This document shows positions 35,866 through 48,180 of a stretch of DNA of 64,000 nt, piece after piece. This stretch comes from Fagopyrum homotropicum (taxonomy: Eukaryota > Streptophyta > Magnoliopsida > Caryophyllales > Polygonaceae), in the NCBI GenBank assembly GCA_033239125.1, contig BSWB01000005.1:20265447-20329446 (forward strand), in the 5' to 3' direction. Made by a program: the position numbers and the translations under genes. A model generated the notes under the pieces. It was given only the letters and a program-made list of their open reading frames with translations. It did no database searches and had not been told where the DNA came from. Positions within the stretch are counted from its first letter, which is position 1. Each line of letters starts with the position of its first letter.

Positions 35866-37352
35866 TCAATGACAAAAAGACTCAAACAACTTAAAAAAAA
35901 CGAATGAACTGTACATGCAAGGACATGTCCCTCCCCCATACTTGAAGTGCATTTTGCCCCCAAAGTGGAAATGAGCAAAGATAAATGTGGGAGAGAGAAA
36001 AGAAGTGTACCCCTCAATGGATGGTCCAGCTGGACCATCTGGACCCTCCTCCGGCGGGTACGGGAAGTGGCTGAAGAAATGCTCCTGCCACCGGTAGAGC
36101 GTGTCAATACGGCCCTCCTGAGCCTCCATCCTCTCTCTAAATGAAGCCTCATAGCTAGCTTGCCAAGCTAGGTGCTGAGTCTCCAACTGCTGCTGATGAG
36201 CTGCCTACCAAGCATCCTGACGACGGTCAAAGTGCGAGGTCAATGAAGAGGCGAAGCTGGACTGCCATGCTTGCTGCTACTCGAGCATGGACTGCTGATA
36301 CTCGGTCTTCCATGCCTGATGCTGTGTAGTCAAAGCAGTCATCTGAGCCTGCAGACCCTCCAATGTATGCCTACCTTGTGCTGCCGTGTGGGCCCGGCTG
36401 GAGCCCGCTGCATATCTCCCAACAGTATGGACATGTGGCCGTCTTGGAGGAACTAGGTTAGCTGGTACATATAGGTCGGAGAGCTCATCTCCTAATTGAA
36501 GTCGTCGGGGTAGGTACGTGATATGACTCCCATCTACGAGTGATATCCAAAACCGATGCTCCCCGTCTCTCTTGAGGAGCCTGCACTTCCTCAACATATC
36601 CTCCGTATAAAGTGGGGCCTCAGTCTATCCTCCAAGGTATCAAGATCCATCACCCGTGCAGCTAATAAGGTGATGATCCCGCCTCCCACAATGTCACGAG
36701 GCTCATTCTTCCTAATCCGCTTTAGAGCGGTAAGGAAGAGATATGCCCAATCCGGAACCCAATCGTTTGTGGAGAGACAGGCGTACAGCAATGGAAGGTC
36801 CTTGAGAGCGACCTTATTCTCCTCCTTGTGTCCACAGAAGACACTCATGAAGACCTTTGAGATGAGCCTCAAACAGGGGTGAGTGAATTTGTTGGAGTAC
36901 TCACCTCCTGCATGAAACTCAGACCTAGTAGTGGCCTGCCAAAATTCCAACAAATCAGGCGTCGGAATGGGTTCCATCTAGTCATCAGAAGCTGCTATAG
37001 TCACCCCTAATGCCTCCAGTTGTTAAGTATAATCCAATGTGTATTTTCTCTTGTTGTACTTGAATGAAAGTCCAACACACTATTGGTCTTCCGTCTCCAT
37101 TTTTAATTTGGCTATGAATTGCCGGTTGAGTTCGGGGTATGTTGGGGCGGTCATTATCAGGAAATCCCCGAGCCCAGCGTTGATGAGGAATTCCTGCATG
37201 CTCTCCAACATGCCCAAATGTTCCAAGGTGGGAACGTCTAGGAATCGAGTTGCGTACACTTCCCGACTTTGAGCAATCCGATACCGATCCTTCTCACCTT
37301 CTGTTAACTTGTATTTCGTTTGATTTTCCATCTCTTGTAGTGAATCAAGCAA
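35866..37352 (-). pseudogene. A3 ATHILA ORF-1 family gene (broken)
   Basis: Read on the minus strand from about 37352. TRFLDVPTLEHLGMLESMQE corresponds to the opening domain of ORF-1 in A1, IAKLKMETEDQ to its end. After stops near 37080-36980 comes a long open stretch (36977-36591) with FTHPCLRLISKVF, LKDLPLLYACLSTNDWVPDW and the GGGIITLLAARVMDL motif that parallels CGGLVTHIASYIGLDL in A1. A frameshift near 36595 leads to the C-terminal parts (36597-36277 and 36186-35866). The product is of unknown function. Its retention in an element that has lost all of pol is notable. Confidence 0.75.
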
Positions 37353-37955
37353 AGGAGTTAGAAAGTTCAGAAATTTCCTTAAAAGACGAACCTACTGTTG
37401 TGATTTCCGCAGGTGCGGCTGAAGAAGGCGCAGGTGCGGCTCGACACGGGGGCGGCAGCTTGCAGGCGTAGAGGCGGGCGAAGATCAGAGGGTGATTTTT
37501 TGAATTCGGCGAAAGCGGTCGCGATGAGGGTTGTTCCGGCATCTTGGTTGCTGTCACCAGAAGGAAGGTCGGTGGTTGAGAGTGAGAGGGTCGAGGTGGC
37601 GTTTATGTGAAGGAGGGGAGACGGTCAATATGGTGGTTGAGTGAAGGTAATGACGCGGTGTTGCCGGAGGAGGCGCAACAGCGTCCCGACAGTAGCGGTG
37701 CGAGGGCTTCCGGAGGTGCAAGGGCGTGGGAGGCGAGGCGGCTATGGTTCGAAGGATGAATGGAGGGGAGTTGAGAAAAGGGGTAGATGTAGGTTATTTT
37801 TGGAAAGTGTATTTTTTTCTTTCCTTAATAGAACCGCAGGGGTGGCGTTTGTCACCGCGGGGGCGGTGACAAGGTAGAGGGGGCACGCAGCCTCAGCGCC
37901 GGGTGTGGAGCTGAGGGCGTGCGTCAAGGTGGGCCGCCGCAGGGGCGTAGGGGAG
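37353..37955 (-). other. A3 gag/ORF-1 junction with GC-rich words
   Basis: Where protease, RT, RNase H and integrase should be, there is only about 600 bases of GC-rich sequence. CCGC...GGGGCGG-type words recur around 37415-37470 and 37830-38065 (some inside the end of gag). No pol motif is visible. A long internal deletion must have joined gag to the spacer before ORF-1. Confidence 0.7.
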
Positions 37956-39446
37956 TCACCGCGGGAGCGGGGACAAACAAGTCGTTGGCGCAAACTCAAC
38001 GCTAGGGGCGGCGTTGGGAAAGGATGTCACCGCGGGGGCGGTGTCACCAGGCCGTTGGGGCGGTTTTCTTGACAGAAGCCCCTCTTCTTTATTCCTTCGG
38101 GTTGCTTTCCGAATCAGCGCCTTTGTTTTACGTCGTTGGCTCGACGTAGGGGCTCTTCCTCTATGATTTAGCTTCTTACAACATCCCTTTGGGTTTACAA
38201 CCGTTTGAGAAGGTAACCCTCCGGAGGATCTTGTTTCAATTCGAGTAATGGCTTCCGCCATTTGACCAACCTGCTTTTCAAGGTTCTTGATGTTGGATTC
38301 TGTTGTCTTGACATGAGTAGCAAAATGTTTAGTCAAAACTTGTAACATATCCTTAGTTGTTTGATACTTACCTTGACGGGGCTGTTGTTGTTGGTTTTGT
38401 TGATCCCTTCAACGGAAATTCTGTTGGTCACGCCAGTTCGGCATGAAATTCTGAGCATAGGGATCATTCCTAGGTCTTTGCTGTTGTGGTTGTCCGTAAC
38501 CCATCGCATTCACCTCAACGTCGTCATCCTGGACTTGTGGACACATGTTCGTTTGATGATATGGGTCGGTACATACTCCACAAGCTTTGAGCTGTTGTGG
38601 GGTTCCCATAAGTGTTAGCCTTTTCACCATTTCCTTCTATTCCGCCAGCTCGGTGGAAATCTCGCTCTTCTCGGAACTCACAGCATGAACTCCTTTCTTG
38701 GACGGTTTTCTTCCAAAGTTCCGAGTCCCTTCTGCTAGTTCCTGGTTCTTTTCCAAAGCAAGTTCAGGTGTAGAGTTAAGAATATTACCTCCGCAAGCAG
38801 CATCGACGATCCTCCTTTTGTTATCTAGCAAGCCATTGTACAAGTACAAAACTAGATCTTGAGTTGAATATCCGTGAAAAGGACAGCTGGATCGGAGACG
38901 CGCAAACCTCTCGAAGTATTCGTAAAGGGTTTCGTTTGCCTCTTGCTCGATGTTGCTTATAGCGTTCTTCAAGCTATTGCCCTTCTTGGCTGGAAAGTAC
39001 TTCTCCAAAAATGCCTTGTGGAGGTTCTCCCATGTACCGATGCTCCCGGATGGAAGGTTTTAATACCAATCATCCGCGGAATCTTTTAGTGTGAAACCGA
39101 ATGCCCTCATCTTGATTTGTTCTTAGGTAATGTTGGCCGGTTTCATGCTCATACACACGGTATGGAACTTCCCTAAGTGCTTGATGGGGTCTTCACCACT
39201 TAGCCCATGGAAGGATGGAAGCAAGTGAATGAGGCCCGGTTTGAGCTCAAAATTAACTCCTTCCCCTAATGCCGGTATAGTGACCGCAAGAGGATTTTGA
39301 GCCAAAGTGGGTTGCGTGAGTTGACGAAGTGTACGGTCAGCCATCTCTTGCTGAAGTTGTTGTTGTCTTTCCTACCGGATGTGCATCCTCTCAATTTCTG
39401 GATCAAAAGAAGCAAAGCTGGATTTTGTAGCACGGGTTTGAACCAT
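37956..39446 (-). pseudogene. gag: A3 gag (several stops)
   Basis: Athila gag on the minus strand from the ATG at 39446-39444. Readable parts are SFHGLSGEDPIKHLGKFHTVC (N-terminal capsid), FTLKDSADDWY, EKYFPAKKGNSLKNAISNI, NETLYEYFERFARLRSSCPFHG (capsid core), and a zinc knuckle CGVCTDPYHQTNMCP near 38570. Then come a Gln-rich tail, a coiled coil (TKHFATHVKTTESNIKNLEK) and the conserved Athila end. Stops lie at about 39383, 39128, 39060 and 38636. Having a CCHC knuckle sets A3 apart from A1 and A4, whose gag has an Asn-rich tail instead. Confidence 0.85.
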
Positions 39447-39497
39447 AAAAATGATTCAAACCAAACAAAACCAATAATAACAATAGAACACTCAAAA

Positions 39498-39515
39498 TCC
39501 CCGGCAACGGCGCCA
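39498..39515 (-). other. A3 primer-binding site (tRNA-Asp type)
   Basis: On the minus strand TGGCGCCGTTGCCGGGGA, six bases inside the right-hand LTR (whose edge is 39521). This fixes the orientation of A3. Confidence 0.92.
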
Positions 39516-39520
39516 AAATT

Positions 39521-40570
39521 TGACTGAAGGTATTTCTATGGTCGTCTATACCCAATCAAAAGTAAATCCCAACTTAGCACTAAGAACAAGTATAGTAGAT
39601 AAGTAAGGGTCGAACCCAAGAGAGTTGAGGTGTTTTAGATGCAATTATTGGTTTCACTAGCAAGTAACAAAAAGGGGGGTTTTGGTTGAATTGATTCACA
39701 CAAAAAACGATTAACGCGACAAGTAAGAAAATGATAGGTGAATCTACACTAGGTTGATTCTAAGCATGCAATTACTACTTTAGTGAGTTCCTTTTTCAAG
39801 TTCTTAAGTAATCTCCCATCTCGATCATATATATATGTGCCGAGCCAACCGGCATCAACACAACTTAACAAGTTAAAGTTCCGTAAACCTACAAGAAGGA
39901 ATAACAATTTAGCTTTCAAACAAAGACTAAGGGATATCAAGACAGGATTAAAACCGTTAAACTTATCTTTATATTTGTGTTCCTTTTCTTTAAGTAATTA
40001 CAACCCGTTATTACTTAAAGTTACTACTAGATTAAAGACCCGAACCCCGAACCTATTAATCCTAGTTATTTGCATGCACTTTAGAACCTAAGGTGATCAA
40101 TCTTAAGCAATAGTAAACATACAATTAGACAATGGAGATCAAGGAAACACAAAGTATTACTGAATAAAAACTTATATTAAAAAGAACTTACAACCAAAGT
40201 AACAAAGCAGCTTCAAACCAACCCAATGTAGCAAGGGAGTTAGCAACCCATTACAATGGAAAACTCAATTCTAAAATGGATTTTTGTGGGAAAAGCATGG
40301 ATGATTCTAGCAATCAGCCAAGGACTATTTATACTACAAAAGAAACTTAATTAGGAGTAGATGGCCGGCCTTAAACAACCACCTTCAATGCCATAAAGGT
40401 GGTGTAAATAGCCGGAGTAAAGCTTCTGGCGTTAAACCGCAGGGGCGGCCTTCATGGACCGCATGGGCGGTTTAGGCAGAATCGGTTGATCTTCTTCAAT
40501 GCGGCAGGGGTGGCTAAGACATTCCGCTGGGGCGGATCTTTAATGATTTTTAACGTCTGACCCTTCAACT
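39521..40570 (-). repeat. A3 5' LTR (right copy), first segment
   Basis: 1050 bases colinear with the left LTR, including the TATA box (40325-40333, minus) and GC-rich words around 40437-40545. Interrupted at CAACT (40566-40570) by A4 and continued at 51813. Confidence 0.93.
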
Positions 40571-42415
40571 TGATAACACGATTTATGGCTTAGGTTTAGG
40601 CACTCATTAAGATAATTTTTCCGCTCATTCATGCATGGTTTGCACTAGTTCGTGACGATTTGCACTCAATTTATGTATTTTTTCGAGATAGTCGTCTACA
40701 CGGACTTTTGCATGCTTTGTAGGTATTTTAGGAGTTTTAGGAGCTAAATCGATACATTTGAGGATCGTTCCTCGAGATGACACACCTTCGGACTCATTGG
40801 GATGCAAGCTAGGGGCTAAGGAGGACACATGGGACCTTGTTGGTGCATGTCATGCACCAAATTGAGGCTTGATGATCCAAAACAAGCTGAGGCACCAAAA
40901 CCACGGCCACTGGGACTTCCACGGGCGTGGTTTTGGCCGTGGTTTTCCCCAGACAGCTGTGACAGCTGTCCCACGATCTTCATGGCCGACTCTTGCAAAT
41001 TTGGAGGATAAAAGGTGGTCCTGCAAGACTGTTAGTGACAGAACCCTCACTCCCATTCTCTCCCACACTCTCAACAACAATACTCTCTCATTTGGAAGAT
41101 TGGATTGGAGCTATCATTGGAGAAGAAGAAAGGCTTCCATTGGAGAAGAAGAAGAAGCACACTAGTTCATAGTTCCATAGTCTTTTTGAGTGATTTTGAG
41201 TGAGCTTTGTGAAACGTTTTGCAAGGGTTTGTAAGAAACGATTCGAACCTTCTTTTGAAGGGTTGTAAGTCCTTCTTCAACCTTGATTTAGCTTGTTTTA
41301 CTAGTTTCATTTGCTTAATCCATCTTTCATTTCATCTTCTTGCCATGGATTCTATGATTTTATGCTTGTTGAGTTTGATTGTTAAGATGCATGTTGTAGG
41401 CTAAATAGATGCGATTCTAGGGTAAGGAAAAGATGGTTATGGCTTGGACTATGATAGAATAGACTTAAATGAATACTTGGATGACTCGCTTGATTGAACC
41501 TAGTCACTGTTTAAAACCACGGTTGGATCTTGCCTTTCCACGGCCGTGGAAAGGGATGAACACCCCGTAATTTTGATTAACTTGCTTATATTGATAAATC
41601 TAAGTGTTAGGTTGGTGATTTGTTGAAATCCTAGTGTTAGTTTAGCTAAATCTATCCTAGGATGACCTAGTGTTAGCAACTAAGAGTTAGAAGAGACCTA
41701 CCCGGTGATTCTTGCTCTTAGATACCGATGATGAAGAACTCTAGGTAGTAGTGAGCCTCATAAGCCACTATTGGATTGAGTGTGCTAGGATTGATGTTTA
41801 GGACTTGCATTCCCGAGACTTACCCGGTAAGGAGAGGTTAGATCCCTAGATAACCATCCGGTTTGTGTAGAATTCCTATCCTTAGGCTCTTTGAGACTTA
41901 CCCTGTGATAAGACCTTAGGAACGGATTAGTGCACCATGAGACCTACCCGGTGATTGATCCCAATCTAGAAACACTCACTCCCAACATACTATAGTTGAT
42001 CCAAGGAATGATTAGATAGCTTGAGTCTTATGACATAACCGGAATTTCCAACCCCTAGAATCCGCTTTTCTCTCTTTGATTACATTTTTCGTGTTTGCTC
42101 ATTTATTTGTGTTTTAGCTTGATTCCTTAGTTTGTTTTGCCATATTGCATCATTGTGATCCTTGATTGATCACCACACAAAACCAATCCAAAAACATTGA
42201 GATTTTCATTTATTTTTTTCTTTCTTTTTTCTTAGCCTAGATTAACACTATCCTTAGTCACTAATCGATTCAATCTCACCTCAGTTTTTGTGTTCGACCT
42301 CGGAATACTATCCCTACTGCAAAACGTCCCGTACACTGCAGGTTCGCTAGGAATTAGGAGAAATATATCGAGTATAAATTTAAGACTTTTGCGTGCATAC
42401 ATCCTTAGCGTGACA
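40571..42415 (+). repeat. A4 5' LTR
   Basis: TGATAACACG to AGCGTGACA. A palindrome-type cluster at 40897-40948 lies about 60 bases before a GGATAAAAGG box (near 41000). TTCCACGGCCGTGGAA is at 41537-41552. The GAGACYTACCCGGTRA array is at 41693, 41815, 41893 (CTGTGA variant) and 41939, and the terminal hairpin at 42326-42344 has one arm mismatch. Confidence 0.95.
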
Positions 42416-42421
42416 AGTTTT

Positions 42422-42439
42422 TGGCGCCGTTGCTGGGGA
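42422..42439 (+). other. A4 primer-binding site (one mismatch)
   Basis: TGGCGCCGTTGCTGGGGA: the tRNA-Asp-type site with C to T at position 13, six bases after the LTR. Confidence 0.88.
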
Positions 42440-42555
42440 CTAGGTTAAGATTGAGTCATTGTTTGTGATTGTTTATAGTGTAGGTCTTTCTTGTTGCTTT
42501 TGATCTCGTTTGGTTTGTGTCTTTGCTTTTCAGGACATCTCTCACTCTTTAGGTG

Positions 42556-45006
42556 TATGCGAAGATCTCGTGGTAAGGATTTAGCTCCATTCGATCCCGA
42601 ACCGGAGAAAACCCTTAGATCTAGATCCAAGAGCATTAGGAAGGGAAAGGAGATGGCCGGAAGAGATCTCCAAGCTGAGTTAGATGAAGCTTTAGAGCAA
42701 ATTAGGCTAAGGGATGGAGACTTGCCGATGAGAGGCAAGAAGCAACTAGGAGGGAGATTGAAGAGATTAGGCAAGCTCTTGTGCAAAGAGAGCTTAATCG
42801 TCAACAACCTCCACCTCCACCACAACCGCAGCCGGCGGTTAATATTCGGGTTGTGCCCATTGCTATTGAAGAGCCACAAACGTTAGGGCAACGTATGGAT
42901 CCGGCACAAAGAGCACACCGTCCGGGTATGAACTTAGGAGATCCCGCAGCCCATGATTACGAGCTCCGCCCTCAAGTTCTACAAATGATCCGGCATAATC
43001 AATTTGGAGGGATGGAAGGAGATTCTCCTCATCAACACTTGATGAACTATGAGATCTTGATAGAGACTCTAAGACCGCCTAGATTGGAGAGCAACAACCA
43101 TAAGCTTAGGGCTTTCTCCTTCTCACTTAAGGATAAAGCCTTGGCTTGGTATCAATCTATTCCACAAGGGCGAGTGAGTACTTGGGAGGAGATGACAACC
43201 GAGTTTTTGACAAAGTTCTTCCCACCTTCCAAGACTACCGAGTTGAGAGGGAAGATCAATGCCATCGTGATGAAGGATAGAGAAAGCTTATTCAAGTCTT
43301 GGGAGAGGTTCAAAGACCTTCTCCTAGATTGTCCACACCATGGTATACCAAAAATTGAGCTATTGGAGATCTACTTCAAGAGACTTGATGAAGATAGCCA
43401 ATTCAAGCTTCAATCTCTTTCCGGTGGGACTTTCATGGAAAAGAATGTGGATGAAGCTTGGGAGTTTGTAGAGAAACAAGATTTGGTGATTGAGAAGTAC
43501 ACCCATAGGAAGAGTGATGGGAGGAAAGTGGGAGCATATGAGGTGAGTGAAGTCACCATGAGTAACTTCAAGCTTAATGCAATCAACAATGAGCTGAAAT
43601 CTTTGAGGGAATTGTGTGTTACAACTTTGAAGAATCAAGCAAGCCCTCAAGTGCAAGTGCAAGCAAACTTGTCTTCCAAGGAGGAAGATGTGAACTACAT
43701 GGGAAGGGGCAACTACAACAACTATCAAGGCCCAAGGAATTTCAACAACAACCGGCAATTAAACAATTACCGGCCTAACCACAACCATCCCGGGTTTTCC
43801 TATTCTAACCCGGATGGAGCCTTGAACCCTCCCGCTTCCACAAGCGCAGCTCCACCACCAAAGGCTTCACAAGAACCTCCACCCGGATTTACTCATCCTC
43901 CAAAGGATAGAACCGAGATGATGTTTGAGCAATTGCTTGGGAGGTTGAGTGGTCTTGAGAGCACGGTGACTTCCATTTCAAAAGCTCAAAAGGTGTTGGA
44001 AGCACAAGTGTTCCAAAAGACGGCTGAAGCTCATAGAGATCCGGGAAAGCTTCTCGGAAGAACCGAAGATAACCCAAGAGGCCAAGTGTTGGCCATTACA
44101 ACAAGAAGTGGGCTAAGCATGAAGGATCCCTTACATAAGGGAAATGATAAGGGGAAGCAAGTGGTGATAGAGGAAGAGACATTGCAAGAAGAAGGAGGCA
44201 AGAGTAAGGATGATGAGCCAACATATGTGGCACCACCTCCATTCAAGCCACCACTACCATTCCCACAATCACGAGCAAGAGCTCGCTTGGACAAGCACTT
44301 TGGTAAATTCCTTGAACTTATGTCTAAATTGCATATTAACATTCCGTTCATGGATGCTATTCTAGGAATGCCGGCATATGGCAAGTTCTTGAAGGAAATA
44401 CTCTCAAACAAAAGGAAGTTGGAAGAGTATGGGGAAGTGAGGATGACAAAGAGGTCCTCGGAATTGATCCAAACCATGAAGGAGGAGATGCCTCCTAAGC
44501 TAAGAGATCCGGGTTCCTTTTGTGTGCCAATTGAAGTGGGAGAAGTGAAGTATGAAGCCCTATGTGATCTTGAGGCAAGTGCAAGCATTATCCCGCTTGC
44601 ACTTTGCAACAAGGTTGGGCTAGGAGAGCCAAAGCCGGTCAAGATGACCCTTTACATGGCGGACCGTTCGATCACTCACCCGGTTGGAATATTGGAAGAC
44701 ATACCGGTGCAACTAGGGAAGTTCTATGTGCCGATTGATTTTGTTATCTTGGACATCCCGGCGGACTATCCGGTTCCCATCATCTTAGGGAGACCTTTCT
44801 TGGCTACATCCGGATGTTTGGTGGATTGCAAAAATGGAATTCTCTCCTTCAACATTGGAGAAGAGAATATCAAGTTCAAATTATCCGCAATGATGAAAGG
44901 GCCAGCCCTTGGTGAAGACGTGTTCAACATTGTCGAGCAAGAGGAGTCTAGAGAAGTTGTGAGCTCGATCTTGATCAAGGACCCTTGGAGAAGGTTCTTA
45001 GCTTAA
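42556..45006 (+). pseudogene. gag-pro: A4 gag-protease (one early frameshift)
   Basis: From MRRSRGKDLAPFDPEPEKT (ATG 42556) one frame runs through the N-terminal charged coiled-coil (AELDEALEQIRLRDGDL). A single base is missing near 42725, and the frame then stays open from about 42730 to 45006. It includes the capsid core (LKDKALAWYQSIP, TWEEMTTEFLTKFFP, SWERFKDLLLDCPHHG), an Asn-rich tail and the protease (ILGMPAYGKFLKEIL, ALCDLEASASIIP, VPIILGRPFL). The protease active-site Gly is Glu (codon 44572-44574). The open 741-codon stretch from 42781 starts with GTG, so that is not a real start. A second single-base loss at about 44984 ends the frame where RT would follow. Confidence 0.88.
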
Positions 45007-46136
45007 GTTTGATGGAGGAAGGAGTTGAGGAGGCTTGCAATGAAGAAATCAAGGCTTTGGAATCATTGGAAAAGGAGACAAGAGCTGAATTTGAAGCACA
45101 CGAAGGTGTGCTGAATTTCTGTGAAAACCACGGCCAGGTAGGGGAAACCACGCCCGTGGAAAGTCCCGTGGAACTCTCTGGAATGATCCAAAAGGCTAGC
45201 TTTGCAAGTTCCACGGCCGTGGTGGTGCCAGAGCCCGTAACTTTTCCCGTGGTTTCTCCAAAAACTGCATTGGTTGTTGATCAAGCTTCAAGGAGCTTTG
45301 GGGAGTCTTCCAAAGCTTTGGATTCATCTCAACCAACATTATACGGATCGTCTCCACTCGATAAAGGTCCTCCTAAACTTGAACTCAAACCCCTCCCCTC
45401 TCATTTGAAGTATGCTTTCCTTGGTGAGAATTCTATATATCCGGTGATTGTGAATGCATGCTTGAATAATGATGAACTTGCTAGATTGTTGCATGAGTTG
45501 AGATTGCATAGAAAATCCATTGGCTATACCATTGATGACTTAGTTGGCATTAAACCTTCTTTGTGCATGCATAAGATCTTAATGGAAGATAATCATAAAC
45601 CTTCTATTGAACCTCAAAGAAGACTAAACCCTATCATGAAAGAAGTAGTCAAGAAAGAGATCCTCAAATTGCTAGATGCAGGAATCATTTTCCCGATTTC
45701 CGATAGTAAATGGGTTAGTCCCGTGCATGTGGTTCCTAAGAAGGGTGGAATGACCATAGTGACTAATGAGAATAATGAACTAATCCCAACTAGAACGGTT
45801 ACGGGATGGAGGATGTGCATTGACTATAGGAAACTAAATGTGGCCTCTAGGAAAGATCACTTCCCTCTTCCTTTTATTGACCAAATACTAGAGAGATTAG
45901 CTCAATATTCCCATTTTTGTTACTTAGATGGCTATAGTGGATTCTTCCAAATCCCTATTCACCCTGATGATCAAGAGAAAACCACGTTCACATGTCCTTG
46001 GGGTACATTTGCATATAGGAGAATGCCGTTTGGGTTGTGTAATGCACCCACCACCTTTCAAAGGTGTATGTTGACCATCTTTTCTGAGTATATTGAAAAC
46101 ATCATGGAAGTTTTTATGGATGATTTTTCCGTTTAG
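44985..46136 (+). pseudogene. RT: A4 reverse transcriptase with N-terminal spacer
   Basis: The spacer 45000-45400 carries the family palindrome inside coding sequence (45124-45255). RT begins near 45390 (ELKPLPSHLKYAFLGEN), followed by INPSLCMHKI-type contacts, DAGIIFPISDSKWVSPVHVVPKK, MCIDYRKLN, HFPLPFIDQILERLA, YLDGYSGFFQIPI, FGLCNAPTTFQRCM and the catalytic box FMDDFSV (46113-46133). All RT catalytic aspartates are present; a TAG at 46134 directly after the box interrupts it. The same frame resumes at 46137. Confidence 0.9.
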
Positions 46137-46850
46137 GGATCTACATTTGATAATTGCTTAGCTAACTTGTCTCTAGTGCTTAAGAGATGTGAGGAGACAA
46201 ACCTTGTCTTAAATTGGGAAAAATGCCACTTCATGGTAAGTGAAGGTATTGTGTTGGGACACTTGGTGTCCAACCGAGGCATTGAGGTTGATAGGGCTAA
46301 GATAGAAACCATAGAGAAGTTGCCACCACCTACCTCGGTGAAGGGGGTAAGGAGTTTTCTAGGGCATGCCGGTTTTTACCGGAGATTCATTAAAGATTTC
46401 TCTAAGATTTCTAAGCCTCTTACTAACCTACTAATGAAAGATGTTGAGTTTGTTTTCTCCAAGGATTGCCTTGAAGCTTTTTGTAGGTTGAAGAATGCTT
46501 TGATCTCTGCTCCCAACATGCAACCTCCGGATTGGAGTTTACCGTTTGAGATCATGTGTGACGCGAGTGATGTAGCCGTTGGGGCTGTTTTGGGACAAAG
46601 GAAAGATGGGCTAACACATGCCATCTATTATGCTAGAAAGACGCTAGATGATGCCCAACTCAATTATGCTACCACCGAGAAGGAGTTGCTAGCGGTTGTA
46701 TATGCATTTGAGAAGTTCAGCTCATATCTTGTTGGAGCGAAGGTTATTGTTTATACGGATCATGTTGCGATCCGTTATCTCCTTACAAAGAAGGATGCCA
46801 AGCCTCGGTTGATTCGGTGGATCCTTCTTCTTCAAGAGTTTGACTTGTAA
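46137..46850 (+). pseudogene. RH: A4 RT thumb and RNase H
   Basis: Same frame as [22 protein letters not shown] and GIVLGHLVS (RT C-terminus), [19 protein letters not shown], then RNase [19 protein letters not shown] (Asp), [19 protein letters not shown] (Glu), [14 protein letters not shown] (Asp). All catalytic residues visible. Ends in TAA at 46848 where related elements continue with a Glu or similar codon (EFDL-x-IRDKKG). Confidence 0.9.
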
Positions 46851-48180
46851 ATCCGGGATAAGAAGGGGTTCGAAAATTCTGTGGCGGATCACCTTAGTAG
46901 ACTCCCACCATTGGAGCTTGAGAGAGATGACATCCCGATTGATGACTCATTCCGGGATGAGCAATTGCAAATAGTGGAGGAGTGTTTGTTTCAAGTGTCA
47001 AGGGGTAATGAGCCATGGTATGCCGACATTGTGAACTATCTTGTGTGCGAGGAGGTGCCTCCCGGTTTGTCATATGCCCAGCGGAAAAAGTTCTTCAAGG
47101 ATGTGAGGCATTACTATTGGAGTGAACCGCTTTTGTTCAAGAGAGGGCCGGATGGAGTCTTTAGAAGATGCATACCGGAGGATGAGGTGGAGAGTGTGAT
47201 CCGCCATTGTCACTCCTTTCCATGTGGAGGCCATGCTAGCTCACACAAGACATGTGCTAAGGTGTTGCAATCGGGGTTCTTTTGGCCAAGTTTGTTCAAG
47301 AATGTGCAGAATTTTGTGGTACCTTGTGATGCTTGCCAAAGGACGGGCAACATCTCAAGGAGGAATGAGATGCCCTTGAACAACATATAAGAGGTGGAGA
47401 TATTTGATGTGTGGGGTGTGGACTTCATGGGACCATTCCCCTCTTCTTGTGGCAACCTCTACATCCTATTGGCGGTGGACTATGTTTCAAGATGGGTAGA
47501 GGCAATCGCCTCTCCTACAAATGATGCCAAGGTTGTGGTGTGGTTCTTCAACCGAGTGATCTTCCCTAGGTTTGGAACACCAAGGGTGAGGGAAGCACTT
47601 CACTAATAGAAACTTTGGGGCACTTTTGGCTAAGTATGGGGTGACTCATAAGGTGGAAACACCTTACCATCCCCAAACTAGTGGCCAAGTGGAGATCTCC
47701 AACCGGGAGATAAAGGGAATTCTTGAGAAGACGGTCTCTAGGACGAGAAAAGATTGGGCTATGAAGCTCGATGATGCTTTGTGGGCATATAGAACCGCTT
47801 TCAAGACACCGATTGGCACCACTCCTTACAAGCTAGTCTATGGCAAGTCTTGCCACCTTCCGGTAGAGATGGAGCATAGAGCATATTGGGCTATAAGGTG
47901 GTTGAATTTTGACCTCAAAGAGGCCGGAGAGAAGAGATTGCTAGATATGAACGCTCTTGAGGAGATCCGATTGGATTCCTATGAAAACGCCTAGATCTAC
48001 AAGGAAAGGACCAAACGTTGGCATGACAAGCGTCTCATCCCGAAGGAGTTGAGTGAAGGCGACCTTGTCCTTCTCTTCAACTCAAGGCTGCGGCTCTTCC
48101 CCGGAAAGCTAAAGTCAAGATGGACGGGTCCTTATGTGGTGAAGAAGATCTTTCCCCATGGAGCGGTTGAGATATGAGGG
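46851..48180 (+). pseudogene. int: A4 integrase
   Basis: Linker GFENSVADHLSRL, then EPWYADIVNYLVCEEVPPG, the zinc domain (HCHSFPCGGHASSHKTC ... CDACQRTG) and core. First Asp in [11 protein letters not shown] (near 47415). The second Asp region is lost by a short frameshifting deletion near 47590 (TPRV, then HF-NRNF homology in another frame). The Glu segment [13 protein letters not shown] (47677-47715) is intact. C-terminus: [17 protein letters not shown], then [11 protein letters not shown] and [16 protein letters not shown]. Stops at 47388, about 47605 and 47992, and TGA near 48176. There is no chromodomain, as expected for Athila. Confidence 0.88.

Noticed and set aside
42781..42783. Start of the 741-codon A4 frame as a true start
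   Set aside because: It is a GTG inside gag; gag homology extends upstream through a one-base frameshift near 42725 to ATG 42556.
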